A DNA stretch of 64,000 nucleotides from Tetragonia tetragonoides (taxonomy: Eukaryota; Streptophyta; Magnoliopsida; Caryophyllales; Aizoaceae), in assembly GCA_038025085.1 (NCBI GenBank), contig CM076140.1, forward strand, positions 32,661,501-32,725,500, in the 5' to 3' direction. A model generated the notes under the pieces. That model ran no database searches. It saw only the letters and a program-made list of their open reading frames with translations, and was not told the origin of the DNA. Positions 1-12,450 of this stretch are shown one piece after another. The translations under genes were made by a program, and so were the position numbers. The stretch's first letter is position 1, and every line of letters starts with the position of its first letter.

Positions 1-80
1 CCAACTAAAAGATTATGTATTGTCCTCCTCTTTTACTGCTGGCTTAAGTTTGTATAATTTAATAGTTCATTGTTCTTCAG

Positions 81-266
81 GAGTCTGTCTGCCATTGGGA
101 AGGGTTGTAAGAAATTGAAAAATCTTACATTAAGTGACTGTTATCTCTTAAGTGACAAGGGTTTGGCAGCGATTGCTACTGGTTGTTCAGATTAGACGCA
201 TCTGGAAATCAACGGCTGCCATAATATTGGAACAACAGGACTAGAGTTTGTTGGAAGTTCTTGCAG
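81..266 (+). CDS. FBL4: FBL4-like exon with in-frame stop
   Basis: The acceptor is TTCTTCAG before 81 and the donor is AG|GTATGT after 266. The reading frame begins with one base of a split codon and gives SLSAIGKGCKKLKNLTLSDC, then LAAIATGCSD, a TAG at 193-195, then LEINGCHNIGTTGLEFVG. Reading resumes in the same frame after the stop, so this is a single nonsense change in a well-kept LRR exon (186 bases). The exon ends with AG, which pairs with the G that opens the next exon to make an Arg codon. Confidence 0.8.
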
Positions 267-484
267 GTATGTTTCACCTTTTCTTTGTACAATTTGCACT
301 AGTTGCATAGTATTACTGATAGGCTTATTCAATTGATGGAGTACTGTTTGTGACTAGATGTTATATGTTGTCAGGTTGTTTTATTTGTGTCTGATTTAAA
401 TAGTCATCTTTTGATCACTTAGTTCTGTCCATGCTGCAAAGTTTTTCTGTTGTAATTTTTCTCACCTAGTGTTCGCAGCAGATA
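267..484 (+). other. intron, no feature seen
   Basis: AT-rich intron sequence between the first visible exon and the first LINE. I see no repeat or gene here. Confidence 0.6.
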
Positions 485-2327
485 ACATAAGAAGGGGTTT
501 GGTTTTCGCTGGCAACGATGAATAAGGAGCTGTTTTCTTACCCTTACTTATCTGTTCTGGTAAATGGGGCGCCTAGGGAATGGTTCTCTTCTTCGAGGGG
601 GTTGAGACAAGGGGACCCTCTTTCCCTTTTCCCGTTTATTCTTGTGGCTGATGTGCTCAGCAGGATGTTGGATGGGGTGTAGAGATGGGGATAATTGGAG
701 GCCTTTTAGTGGGGAGGGAGGCAGTGCATGTATCTCATTTGCAATTTGCTGATAATATGGTGCTTTTTCTGTTTGCAGACCAGGAAAAGTTCAAAAATGT
801 CCTACTTTTGCAAATTTATGAGCTACTGTGAGGGTGAAGATCAATCTGACTAAATGCAGCGTTGCAGGTATTAACATGGACCAGGCTAGTTTGGAGTATC
901 TAATCTGGTCGGATGTCCTACTCAAGGTTGGCCACTTACTTACTTGGGTATGCCTCTTGGTGGCAATCCTCGGTCTGAGTTTTTTTGGGAACCAGTGCTG
1001 AAACGCGTATCGAAGAGGTTAGATGGATGGAATAGGGTGTATTTTTCGTTTGTGGCCCGTGTCACATTGCTGCAGTCTTGCTTGTCCAGCATACCATTAA
1101 ATTATCTCTTTGAGGTGCCGATGGTAGTTGCTATGAAAATTGAGAAGTTGATGAGAGATTTTCTGTGGTCTGGTACTGATGGAGATATAAGAGAGATCAC
1201 TTGGTTAGCTTGGATCTGGTGTGTCGTCCTAAAGAAGAGGGGGGCCTGGGTATTGGGCGTTGGTCTCTAAATATGTGGATCTTGTTGGGAAATGGCTCTG
1301 GCGATTTCATTTAGAGCATAACGCACTCTGGCATCGAGTCGTCAAGAGTAAATATGGACTGTGTGAAAACGGATAAAAAAACTCCGGCGGTAACAGGAGC
1401 TACGCATGCTTGTCCATGGAAGTTTATCTCTCAACTGATTCCTGTTTTTCTTCCTCTTGTCCGTTTCTGCCTTGGGAACGGGTTGAGGGTCTGGTTTTGG
1501 AAAGATACTTGGGGCAATGAGCAGCCTTCGTGTCTGTATTTGTGAAGGCCTCCTCCGGAGTGGGAGATAGAGGAGGTTACTTCTTTTCTTGAGTTCTGGA
1601 GTCAGTGCAGCTTCTCGACAGGGATGACTGTAGGAAATGGATTGGTGATTCTTTTGGGGTATTTTCATGTAAATCATTTCTTCAGCAGTTGGGTTTGCCA
1701 GCAAGCAAAACAACCTGCTTTTCCTATTGCGAGGTGGTTGTGGAAGGCAAAAGTTCCTGTTAAAGTACAGGCTTTTGTGTGGTCATTGATATTGGATAGA
1801 ATTAATACTAATGACTTGCGCCAGTGGAGGAGGCCAAATGAGCTCTGTTGCCTAATATTTGTATGCTCTGTCGGATTAGTAGCGAGTCCTCTTCACATAT
1901 CTTTCTGATCTGTGAAGTTGCGCATGCCCTATGGACCAGGTTATCTGGTCTCATAGGTGAGGTTTGGGAGTACCAGGACACTGTTATGGAGTTCTTTCAA
2001 GGAAGGCGTGTAGGGCTTGGGTGGACAAAGTAGAAGAAGATGTTGTGGAAGAGTGCTATTTTTGCAGTACTTTGGTGCTTCTTGTTAGAGAGTAATGCTA
2101 GGGCATTTTCTGGTATGTCTATGACAGTGGGTGTGTTGTGGGATAGGGTAGTGACTTGGCCTCCTTCTGGGCTAAGGCTGTTGGGTGTTTTCGTAGCTTT
2201 TCGGTTTCACATGTTATGTTTCACTAGGCTGACTTGTACATAGATTCCTTTCGAGGACTTCTTGTTCTCTTAAGATGTAATACTGTTTATATTACCATTA
2301 ATAATACTTTATCTAAAAAAAAAAATG
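485..2327 (+). mobile_element. LINE-A, 5'-truncated L1-type retrotransposon
   Basis: Broken reverse-transcriptase ORF2 in several frames. The RGLRQGDPL motif is near 600. The catalytic FADD motif appears as FADN near 745. PLGGNPRSEFFWEPV (thumb) is near 955, GNGLRVWFWKDTWG near 1480, and the zinc-binding RVT tail (WLWKAKVPVKVQAFVWSL) near 1740. The element ends with TTATCTAAAAAAAAAA at about 2310-2326, a 3' end shared with other LINEs in this window. It lacks ORF1 and the endonuclease. The 5' boundary is approximate, and I found no target duplication. It lies in the first visible intron in sense orientation. Confidence 0.8.
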
Positions 2328-2510
2328 CTTATGTTATCATGAACATGATGAGCCTAGCAACTTGAGTTAGTGTGCTTAGTTTATTGAGAAGTGAGACTTC
2401 CTTTTAGAATTATTCTCTGAATCTTTGGCATCAGGTTATTCGGAGTAGGTATGGGATTCCACAGAATGGTGGGATGCACAGGTGACAGAGACCTCTATGC
2501 ATGCTAGCCC

Positions 2511-3125
2511 TGTTGGATTTGCCCTATGAACTAATCATAATAAGAATTAATAATTGCATTATTGGTTGGACTATGAAAACTGATCTTTACTTAATATGGG
2601 TAATCGTAATGTTTTGCTAGAAACCAATTACGGTTTGTGGGTTCGAAAAGAGTTTTGGACTTACTGGCACATTAAGTAAACCAGCAGGGTCGCACACTTA
2701 ACAGACTCGTTTTATTAGAAGGGTCTAATTCGGATTAGGCGCATCACGCACTTAACCTAATTAGCCCTCCTGCCTCTCTATATATATCGTGACCGTGATT
2801 CCTGATCAGTTAGGGTTACACGTGATAATCAGTTTTCACGAAATCCTAACTGTGTGTCATTAGAGTAAGGAGAGAACGAAGGTTGTGAACGGGATCATTG
2901 TACTAGCATACAGACGTGTGGATTCGAGCCTGTGTGTGGATTACCAGTTGAGGCACGACATCTGACGTGTTAATCCATACCCAACCACTGTCCATCCAAC
3001 CAGCGACCAAAGGAGTGAGTTGGGATTTCGATTTGATATTTAATTACAGTAATCACATGTTTTTCTGGCTTAATCGAATTTCTATTATGCATGTATGATC
3101 ATGTCAATAGTTAGAAATTCCTTCA
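2511..3125 (+). repeat. copia-1 5' LTR
   Basis: Starts TGTTGGATTTGCCC and ends ATTCCTTCA. It matches 9261-9868 almost throughout. A TATA-like TATATATATC at about 2778-2787 probably marks the promoter. Confidence 0.9.
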
Positions 3126-3126
3126 G

Positions 3127-3139
3127 TGGTATCAAAGCT
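3127..3139 (+). other. copia-1 primer binding site
   Basis: TGGTATCAAAGC directly after the 5' LTR is the common copia site complementary to initiator tRNA-Met (usual form TGGTATCAGAGC), here with one change. Confidence 0.8.
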
Positions 3140-4538
3140 GCTTGTGTTTTACTGTTTTCGAATATATGATATATGGTAGATATATGAGTAAGTACGAAAT
3201 CATGATATGTATGTACTACATGTCTATGTGTGATTCGTTTTCTGTTTTTCTAATATTCGGATTTGAGCATGTTAGTATTTATCTATCTATGAAAGCATGT
3301 TTGTATGAATAGTTCATATGTTAAGATTCGTATGTTACAAATAGCATGTTGTTTGAATACAAATCGTTGTAATTCTGTATGCTACTGTTTGACAAATTCA
3401 CATAGATAAACTAGGGCAAAATCCTAAAATATGTTAATACGAGGGTTCACGATTAATAAGATTAATCGTGGCAGTTTCCCCACTGAACGGAATTGAGATT
3501 CCTGTTTAGGTTTCGAAGCGCTGCCCGGAACCCCGCGAGACCGCCGCCAGGGACGCTGCCCCTCGACCCCGCAAGGGGGCGCCGCCCCCTTGACCCCTGC
3601 ATGGATCCACTTGTTTGTGCGAATAATGTTTTATTTTTATGCCATTACAAATGTTTGATGTTTGAGTTTTGATATATGATATTTTAGTTCATATGATGTT
3701 GAATGTATGGTATGGTGAATAGTATGGGCCATAATTTTACTTTGGTTTAAAATACGGTCTGCGTGTCGTTTATTTGAATGTAATTATTAAATACGACATG
3801 TGTGTCGTTACCTTGAATGTAATAATTAGATTATTGCTAGTGTAGTAGTGTAGCTTTTATGATAAAGTTGATTGTAAGATGAAGTTCATGAAGGTCAAAA
3901 GGATATCATGGAGATGGCCATCCAGCTGCTATATGGAAGAAGCAAAGTATGAAGATTAGATCAACATAGCTTAGGGGGCTATACTATATCACATGTGTTG
4001 TTATTTATGCTTTTGCTTATTTACTGTTGATTATATTTATTTTTACGTTTGCATGAAACTCAACTCCATATAATCAATCACATTCCTTAGTAATATTAAG
4101 TTAACTTGATGTCTTTACAATCTCATACACCTATTAGGACTTGGTTCATTAAAATGTGCCTGCCAAAGTAGAGCATCCTTAATTACTCAAGTCTGTTAGG
4201 ATGAGTAACAGTTACACATATGTATAAATTGGTTAACTTAATAAGGCTATCAAAACAGTTTTGGGCCTTAAGGCATAGAGTTGGGAGCCGGGACATATGA
4301 TGTCATCCCAACGACCATGAGTTGTATAGGATACAATTAGTAAAGGGTTACTTACCTAAATAACTAAGTGAAAAGTGATAAGCCAAAGCTTACATTATAC
4401 TTAGGAAATATGGATCTTGGCTCCACTATATTTCATAGGGATATTTGTCACATTAATATAGTGGATTTATTTTGTTAAATAGTTAACGAAATATTTATGA
4501 AATAAGTCACTAAAATCTTTGTACATTTGTTGTAGATA
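3140..4538 (+). other. copia-1 untranslated leader
   Basis: About 1.4 kb of AT-rich non-coding sequence between the primer binding site and gag. It contains a GC-rich island at about 3515-3600 with a perfect hairpin. No ORF is supported. Length and position fit a long 5' leader of a copia element. Confidence 0.6.
3573..3591 (+). promoter_or_regulatory. GC-rich perfect hairpin in copia-1 leader
   Basis: AAGGGGGC (3573-3580), a GCC loop, and GCCCCCTT (3584-3591) form an 8-bp perfect stem. It lies in a GC-rich block that contrasts strongly with the AT-rich leader around it. A role in RNA folding, packaging or translation is only inferred. Confidence 0.5.
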
Positions 4539-5371
4539 ATGGCAAACCCTCCACCATCACACTCATTTTAACTGCGATCCGTCCTTGAGAAGGACAAATC
4601 GAATGGAACCAATTTCTTGGACTGGTATCGAAACTTGAGAATTGTTCTCAAACAAGAAAAAAGGAATATGTCCTTGAGAAACCAGTCCCCAAGAAGGCTC
4701 CTGCTACCAATGCTCCTCATGCTGAGAGGAATGCTTATCAGAAGCTCAAAGATGATTCAATTGATGTCAGTTGTCTCATGCTGGCTTCCATGAATTCTGA
4801 GCTTCAGAAGCGATATGAAAATATGGAGGCTTATGAGATGATTGAGAGCGTAAAAGGAATGTTTCAGGAGCAAGCATGAACTGAGAGGTTTAACACTGTG
4901 AGTGACTTGGTTAAGTGCAAGATGGGGAAAGGAAGTTCAGTTAGTCCTCATGTAATCAAGATGATTGGTTATGTTGAGTACTTGCAAAAACTGGGCTCCC
5001 CAATGGGTCAAGAGTTGGCTACTGATATCATCATAGCGTCATTGACTAATGATTATGATACTTTTGTTATGAACTATAATATGCATAATCTTAACAAGTC
5101 ATTGGCTGAGTTGCATGGAATGCTTAAAACTGCTGAGCAAAACGTCAAGAGGGACCCAACTTCCAATGTTCTAATGGTTAGAAAAGGGGGCCAGTTTAAG
5201 AAACATGGTCAAACTAAGGACAAGGAAAAGGCTATCATGAAGGGTCCGATTGTGAATCAACCCAAAGGAAAGCCTAAGTTTAAACCCTCGTCTGGTCCTA
5301 ATGATGAAACCAAGTGCTTCTATTGCAATGAGCTTGGGCATTGGAAGAGGAATTGCAAGAAATATTTGTAG
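4539..5371 (+). pseudogene. copia-1 gag, broken
   Basis: Starts at ATG 4539 after TTGTTGTAGATA. A TAA follows after ten codons (4569-4571), there are frame changes near 4660, and a TGA at 4877-4879 stands where Arg is expected. The last 157 residues stay open and end in a CCHC zinc knuckle, CFYCNELGHWKRNC, the nucleic-acid-binding part of copia Gag. The TGA is readily explained as CGA to TGA, typical of cytosine deamination in methylated repeats. Confidence 0.8.
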
Positions 5372-8300
5372 GATCTGAAGAAGAATAAGGGAAGTGTTCC
5401 TTCAACTTCAGGTAAATGTTATGTTATAGAAGTAAATGTATTTACTTCTTCAAATTCTACTTCTTGGGTATTAGATACCGAAATTTGTGCAAATGTGCAG
5501 GGACTAAAGAGAAGTAGGACTTTGGCAAAAGGTGAAGTGAACCTGCGCGTTGGAAATGGAGCAAGAGTTGTTGCGTTATCTGTAGGAACATTTTATTTAT
5601 TGCCATCTGGATTGGTTTTAGAACTCAATAATTGTTATTATGTACCTGCCATTAGCAGGAATATTATTTCTGTTTCAGTCTTCGACTTGGAAGATTTTGT
5701 CTTTGTGATTAAGAACAAATGTTGTTCCTTTTATAAAGATGATATATTTTATGGTAGCGGTCCAATGAAAAATGGCTTTTATGTTCTAGACCTTGAAATT
5801 CCAGTTTATAACATAACTACTAAGAGGCTCAAATCAAATGACTCTAACCTAACTTACCTTTGGCATTGTCGTCTAGGACATATAAACGAGAAGCGTGTTC
5901 AAAAGCTCCATAATGATGGACTTTTAAACTCATTTGACTTTGAGTCATTTGAGACATATGAGCCTTGTTTATTAGGGAAGATGACTAAGGCACCTTTCAC
6001 TGGTCACATTGAGAAAGCAAGTGATTTATTAGGCCTCATACATACCGATGTATGCGGACCATTAAGCACAGTTGCTAGAGGAGGTTACCACTACTTCATT
6101 ACCTATACTGATGGCTTCAGCAGGTATGGTTATGTCTACTTGATGAGGCATAAATCTGAATCCTTTGAAAAGTTCACGGAGTTTCAGAATGAAGTACAAA
6201 ATCAACTTGGAAAAAAGATTAAAGCCCTTCGATCAGATCGAGGGGGTGAGTATCTAAGCCAAGAGTTCGATAGTCATTTGAAAGATTGTGGAATTGTTTC
6301 ACAACTCACCCCTCCAGGTACACCACAATGGAATGGTGTATCGGAGAGAAAAAATCCAACTTTGTTAGACATGGTTCGATCTATGATGAGCCTTACTAGT
6401 CTTCCAATATCTTTTTGGGGATATGCTCTTGAGACAGCAGCGTTCACACTTAACAGAAGTCCATCAAAATCAGTAGAAAAGACACCAAATGAGAAGTGGA
6501 CGGGAAAAGTTCCCAGCTTGACTTTTCTAAAGATTTGGGGTTGTGAAGCTTATGTAAAACGTTTACTTTCTGATAAGCTTGGACCTAAATCTGATAAATG
6601 CTTCTTTGTGGGATATCCTAAAGAAACTAAAGGATATTACTTTTACCATCCCACCGACAGCAAAGTGTTTGTGGCTCGACGTGGTGTCTTCTTAGAAAGA
6701 GAGTTTCTTTCTAAAGGAACCAGTGGGAGTAAAGTGAAACTGGAAGAGGTTCGAGAGCCACAGGAGAGTACTCCAATTTCTGAGGAGACTCAAAGTAGTT
6801 TACAAGATGTTGTAGTAGCTACACCTGTGGCACCGTTCCCTCGTATGTCTAAAAGAGTACGCCGAGAACCCATTAGATATGGTTTCTTCGTGACTGAACA
6901 TCGTCATATATTATTAATAGAGGATGATGAGCCTACGACCTACATGGAAGCAATGGTGGGCCCAGATTCCGACAAATGGCTTTAAGCCATGAAATCTGAA
7001 ATGGATTCCATGTATGAAAACAAAGTATGGACTTTGGTTGACCCACCCGATGGCATAAAAACCATTGAGTTGTAAATGGGTTTTCAAGAAGAAAATTGAC
7101 ATGCATGGGAATGTTTATATATTCAAGGCACGATTGGTGGCAAAAGGTTATAATCAAATTCATGGGATAAATTATGATGAAATTTTTTCGCCCGTCTCAA
7201 TGCTTAAATTCATTAGGATACTCCTTTACATTGCTGCATATTATGACTATGAGATATGGCAAATGGATGTGAAGACAGATTTCCTTAATGGAAACCTAGA
7301 AGAGGATGTGTACATGACACAACCTGAGGGCTTCACATCACCAGGAGAAAAGGTATGCAAGCTTCAGCGATCTATTTATGGATTGAAGCAGGCATCCAGG
7401 AGTTGGAATCTTCGCTTCAATGAGGCAATCAAAGAGTTTGATTTCCTTAGATGCGAAGAGGAACCTTGTGTTTACAAGAAGGTTAGTGGGAGCGCTGTGG
7501 TATTCTTGGTCTTATATGTGGACGACATATTACTGATTGGAAATGAGATTCCTACACTTCAGTCAGTCAAGGCCTTTTTGGGAAAGTATTTCTCAATAAA
7601 AGACATGGGAGAGGCAACCTATATATTGGGGATTAGGATCTATAGAGATAGATCAAAAAGACTCTTGGCTTAAGCCAGAGTACCTATATAGATAAGGTGT
7701 TGAAAAGGTTCAACATGCAAGATTCCAAGAAAGGTAATCTTCCCATGTCACATGGCATAACTCTTAGTAAGACTCAGTGCCCTTCGACACAAGATGAGCA
7801 AGATCGCATGAGTAGAATTTCTTACGCATCTGCTACAGGTTCTATCATGTATGCCATGATGTGTACTCGTCCTGACGTTGCTTGTGCTTTAAGCATGACG
7901 AGTAGATGCCAATCTAATCTAGGTGAAAGTCACTGGGTCGCAGTCAAGAGCATCCTCAAGTACTTAAGAAGGACTAAGGATGTATTTCTTGTCTATGGTG
8001 GTGAAGAGGAACTCACTGTAAGTGGTTACACTGATGCAAGCTTCCAAACGGATAAGGATGATTCCCTATCGCAGTCAGGATTTGTTTTCATTCTGAATGG
8101 AGGAGCAGTTTGTTGGAAGAGTTCCAAATAAGATACAGTTGCTGATTCTACAACAGAAGCCGAGTATATTGCTGCTTCTGAAGCAGCAAAAAAAGTAGTG
8201 TGGATTCGAAAATTCATCATTGAACTTAGGGTGATACCTAATAGTTCGAATCCAATGGACCTTTATTGTGATAGTAATGGGGCCATTGCACTGGCGAAGG

Positions 8301-8509
8301 AGCCTAGGGATCATCAGAAAACTAGGCATATACTCAGACGTTACCATTTGATACGAAGCTTTGTACAAATGGGAGATGTCAAGGTGTGCGGAGTATCATA
8401 GGAGATGAACATTGCTAATCCGCTGACTAAGCCTCTACCACAAGATAAGCATGAGCATCATACTATTACACAAGAACTTAGATTCATGAATGATTGGTCT
8501 CTGTTCTAG
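5372..8509 (+). pseudogene. copia-1 pol (protease, integrase, RT, RNase H), broken
   Basis: Domain order is that of Ty1/copia. The protease region has a damaged active site: VLDTE at about 5468, where DTG or DSG is usual. The integrase zinc segment (LWHCRLGH) is near 5860, and the core has HTDVCGPL, RSDRGGEY and ERKN near 6045-6350. RT begins near 7070 (CKWVFKKK), with QMDVKTDFLNG and the catalytic YVDDILLIG near 7515. RNase H includes DASFQTDKD (8033) and TTEAEYIAASEA (about 8152). Stops include TAA 6982 and TAA 8129, both plausible CAA to TAA changes, with frameshifts near 7065 and 7680. It cannot make a full polyprotein. Confidence 0.88.
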
Positions 8510-9260
8510 TGGGAGGTTTATCTTGTGACTTATGTTCGATTTATTTATTACTATCCCAATGAATAATTTATATGATGTAGATCATCAAGTATGTGACTTG
8601 ATTGTGAGACTCTGTTGTTATAAATATAATTATTCTAAAATTATCCGTAGTCAGTTATCTTTATTTGTGGGAATTTGATAACTATTGAGACTATCATGTG
8701 GATTGATTGATGACCAAGTTTCACAGGTCATAATTATGAGATATGAAATTGATCACATGGATAAATGTTAGAGAACATTGTATTGGGCCGACCCATTTCA
8801 AAAACATTGAAAGGATTGTTATATAAGTGTCATCAATGTTTTTCATATGCAACATTTAATTTAATCCTTTGACCTGAACTTACCATGGTTTCCTACATGA
8901 TGTTTAGCATATCTTGATATTATCAAACGTTAATCCTCAATCGGATGACTATAAAGATAATTGAATGATGTGTTGTAAGTCATGCAGAGGAATGTGAGTG
9001 AGCAAGATGGGATTTGTCACTCTTATATAACGGGAGTAAGATATCTGTGGGCCCCTCGATGAGTTTAAACTGTGAAATGCATGGCCGTGCTCAAATGGAT
9101 TGAAAGTCAATCGTTTGTTTTTAAACAGTTTAACTGCGGAATCGAGAAAGACATAATTGAACTATATAAGGATGACACTACTCCTTCCTTATGGTCAATT
9201 TAGGTATCACATGACAAAGGAATAATTGGTGTATGATTAGCTATAGTGCAAGTGGGAGAT
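8510..9260 (+). other. copia-1 3' untranslated region and polypurine tract
   Basis: Non-coding sequence between the pol stop and the 3' LTR. It ends with the purine tract AAGTGGGAGAT immediately before TGTTGG at 9261, the usual primer for plus-strand synthesis. Confidence 0.7.
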
Positions 9261-9868
9261 TGTTGGATTTGCCCTATGAACTAATCATAATAAGAATTAA
9301 TAATTGCATTATTGGTTGGACTATGGAAACCGATCTTTACTTAATATGGGTAATCGTAATGTTTTGCTAGAAACCAATTATGGTTTGTAGGCCCGAAAAG
9401 AGTTTTGGACTTACTGCCACATTAAGTAAACCAGCAGGGTAGCATACTTAGCAGGCTCGTTTTATTAGAAGGGTCTAATTCGGATTAGCCTCATCACACA
9501 CTTAACCTAATCAGCCCTCCTGCCTCTCTATATATATCATGACTCCTGATCAGTTAGGGTTACACGTGATAATCAGTTTTCACGAAACCCTAACTGTGTG
9601 TCATTAGAATAAGGAGAGAATGGAGGTTGTGAACGGGATCGTTGTACTAGCATACAGACGTGTGGATTCGAGCCTGTGTGTGGATACCAGTTGAGGCACG
9701 ACATCTGACGTGTTAATCCATACCCAACCACTGTTCATCCAACCAGCGACCAAAGGAGTGAGGTACAATTTCGATTTGATATTTAATTATAGTAATCACA
9801 TGTTTTTCTGGGTTAATCGAATTTCTATTATGCATGTATGATCATGTTAGTAGTTAGAAATTCCTTCA
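9261..9868 (+). repeat. copia-1 3' LTR
   Basis: Starts TGTTGGATTTGCCC and ends TTCCTTCA. It is 608 bases against 615 in the 5' copy, with scattered substitutions and a small deletion near the TATA region. Confidence 0.9.
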
Positions 9869-10870
9869 ACCCCATGAAAATTCATTTCACAAGTTTTTTC
9901 ACACTTCCTTCCACATGTTGAGTTGGAACTGGGAAATGGTGCACGCATTACATTCTGGGAGGATAAGTGGAGGGGTGGTCAGCCTTTTTGTACGAGGTTT
10001 CATTTGTTGTTTCAGTTGTCTACTCTTCATGGTGGTGTGGTTGCCGATTTCTTTTCGATGCAGAGTGGTTCCTAGAATTTACATCTTCGACGACCACCTC
10101 ATGATAGGGAGATGGAGGAGCTCACTTGGCTTCTGGAACTTGTGGATCCCATTCAGCTTTTGAATTCAATTGATTCAAGAGGTGGGTTGGAGATCCATCA
10201 GCGGAGTTTTCTTGTAAATCCTTCTTTCGAGATTTGGGGATACCTCTTCCTCATTTTCCGCTAGTTGATTTTATTTGGAAAACGAAGGTGCCCATGAAGG
10301 TGAAGGCATTTGTGTGGACTTTGGTGTTGGATAGGGTTAATACAAATGACTTGAGGCAGCAGAGGAGACCCAGGGTGCCTTTGGCGCCTGGTATGTGTGT
10401 GATGTGCCGTTCTAGTTGTGAGACTGCTGCACATGTTTCTTTGGTGTTATGTGGCTCACAGCCTTTGCCATAGGTTGATGCCCGAGGAGGTGTGCGTTTA
10501 CCCTTCTAGTGTTGAGGCGTTCTTGCAGATGCGTTTCGGGGACTTTGGGGGTCGGAACGAGAGGAAGATGTTGCGGCGCAATGCGTTTTTTTGCGATCTT
10601 GTGGTGCATCTGGTTGGAGAGGAATTCGCGGATGTTCAAGGGGGTTTCAGTACCTCCTGCGATGCTTAGGGAGAAGATTAGTTACCTAGCGTCTTTATGG
10701 CTAGGGCTTCGGGGGCGTTTCGGGATTACACTTTTACTGATATTCAGCGTAATTGGGAACATTTGTAAATGATTTATGTAGAGGATACCTTATCCTCTCT
10801 TTTGCTGTACATTTGATATCTTATCAATATACTGTTTCCTTATCTAAAAAAGGAATTATTCTCTGAATCT

Positions 10871-11317
10871 AGAATCTTAGAGAAGCAATGAAATTACGTG
10901 AGCCCTGGAAGTGTGAAAGTCTATTAAGTAAACTCAGTGTATGATTCTAGGGCATGTATCATCTAGGAAGTCGAAAATTTGTACTGGCATCTATAGAAGG
11001 CCTAGCAAATTGATGGAAATGTAAAAGAAAATTTACAGTCTACAGACACATCTCAACTAATAGTCTCTACACCCGCCCTTATATTCTCCTACAACCAACA
11101 TAATCTGTTAATCTGTCTTTCTAAATTCCTTCGCGTTTTCCTTCTCTTTTCATGGAAAATGAAACCTATGATGTCGATCCTTTTGTTGGATGAGAGTACC
11201 AGAGAAGGTAGCAGCAGCAGTAGATTCAACCTAGCTTACCCAGTTAGATTTTTTTTTTATTTTTTTCGTTTCTTTAGTTAGTTTTTATATTATGCAGAAT
11301 CCTCTAAGTGGTTGAGA
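10871..11317 (+). other. intron, no feature seen
   Basis: Intron sequence with a T-rich run near 11250. No gene or repeat was recognised. Confidence 0.5.
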
Positions 11318-12128
11318 TTTTTTTTTAGATTAGAGAAATTGTATTAATAAATTTGATAAACAGCAACGGAGGCAAGTTGTCCTCACTCTTCATACAAATA
11401 CAAATTACAAATTAGCCCAATCTGGATATCGGTATCAAATAGCTCCTAAAAGCTCCTCCCACCCTTGCGCACGAAGAGGCTAAATAAGGGTGTCTTCTTT
11501 TCCACTTTACTCATCAGTAATGAGTTCAGTTTAGTGGAGTTCAATTAAGTGATCTACTTTTTGTTTCACAGATTACTATCTGGTTCAGTTCTTTGGAGTT
11601 CACTACACTCCAGCTCACTTCAGTGAAGAGAAAAAGAACACACCCTAAGTCTCCTATCCCAGAAAAGCGCAGGTGATGAGGTACCTGTAGGGAAAATTCT
11701 TATATTCCGCTCCAACCAAATGCACCACAGTATCGCAAAGAAAAATTGTACCGATGTATCTTCTTTTCCTTGTCGCTCCTAAAACCCATAAAATGAATCT
11801 GCTAACGATGCAAGACAGTAGCTGGGCAAACCCAGTGCTCTTCCAAAATACCGAAAAACTTGAACCAAACAAACCACGCCATATCGCAGTGAAGGAGAAC
11901 ATGGGAAGACGACTCACTACTAGCACAACAAAGTATACACAGACAAGGAGAAATAACCACCCCTTCCCTTCGACTTTGCAGAATAATAATAGTGTGAACT
12001 CGACCCATCGCCAGTATCCACAGAAAAGCTTTCATCTTAAAAGGCACCTTGGCCTTCCCACAGGAAAGTACCGGTAGGAAAAGGAGCTTGTTGTGAGGGA
12101 ATATCAAGACAAGCAAGAAAATAATTTG
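11318..12128 (-). mobile_element. LINE-C, antisense 5'-truncated LINE
   Basis: The minus strand reads the zinc-binding RVT tail of the LINE-A family: KAKVPFKMKAFLWILAMGRV, then CILCCASSESSSHVLLHC at about 11900-12080, then a tail resembling AILWCIWLERN-type sequence. The low-coordinate end is a T run followed by AGATTAGAG (11318-11333), the reverse complement of the family's TTATCTAAAA end. It has frameshifts and is interrupted by a Tourist-like MITE. The upper boundary is approximate. Confidence 0.75.
11488..11645. mobile_element. Tourist-like MITE inside LINE-C
   Basis: A 158-bp element with imperfect terminal inverted repeats beginning GGGTGT(C/G)TTCTTTT. It is flanked on both sides by TAA (11485-11487 and 11646-11648), the 3-bp duplication of PIF/Harbinger elements. 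It has no coding capacity. LINE sequence continues on either side. Confidence 0.75.
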
Positions 12129-12450
12129 GGATGATAGGATCCCTTTTCTTATTAGTTAATTAAGATCCTCTAATTTAGGATCTCTCTTTGGTTATTAGCT
12201 GCCTTTATATAGGCTCTCAGTATTCAATAGAGGGTAAGCTAATACTATCTCCAAAGTAGTCTTAGGACTTAGAGAGGATCAGTCAAGGACGAATCTACCT
12301 CTCCAATTTCCTATTGGTCTCAAAGAACATTCTTCTGCGGCAAGACCTGTGATTAGATCCTACACTAGGACTCAAGACAATCAGTTTCGCATTCTTTCTT
12401 TTTGTCTTCCCTCCATCAGTTGTGGTTCTTTATCAATCATGGTTCTTCTG
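12129..12450 (+). repeat. possible solo LTR or LTR-like fragment
   Basis: A stretch with a TATA-like TTTATATAGG near 12206, followed by leader-like sequence, beginning TGATAGGATCCC near 12132. It looks like an LTR promoter region, but I found no second copy or duplication, so the call is weak. Confidence 0.25.

Larger units (their letters stand above)
2511..9868 (+). mobile_element. copia-1, Ty1/copia LTR retrotransposon inside LINE-B
   Basis: A complete but decayed element of 7358 bases with TG...CA long terminal repeats of 615 and 608 bases. It has a tRNA-Met-type primer binding site, gag, then protease-integrase-RT-RNase H in copia order, and a polypurine tract before the 3' LTR. Flanks are AGCCC (2506-2510) and ACCCC (9869-9873), a 5-bp duplication with one mismatch. 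The LTRs differ at a few percent of positions by eye, so the insertion is not recent. Gag and pol carry several stops and frameshifts. Confidence 0.9.
2425..10852 (+). mobile_element. LINE-B, split by copia-1
   Basis: A 5'-truncated LINE of the same family as LINE-A. The left part (2425-2510) encodes LWHQVIRSRYGIPQN. The right part (9869-10852) holds a GNGARIT-like segment near 9935, the zinc-binding RVT tail (FIWKTKVPMKVKAFVWTL, near 10270), and a TTATCTAAAAAA end at 10841-10852. The 18-bp sequence GAATTATTCTCTGAATCT occurs at 2407-2424 and again at 10853-10870 as a perfect target-site duplication. That fixes both ends and shows the copia element came later. Confidence 0.85.
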
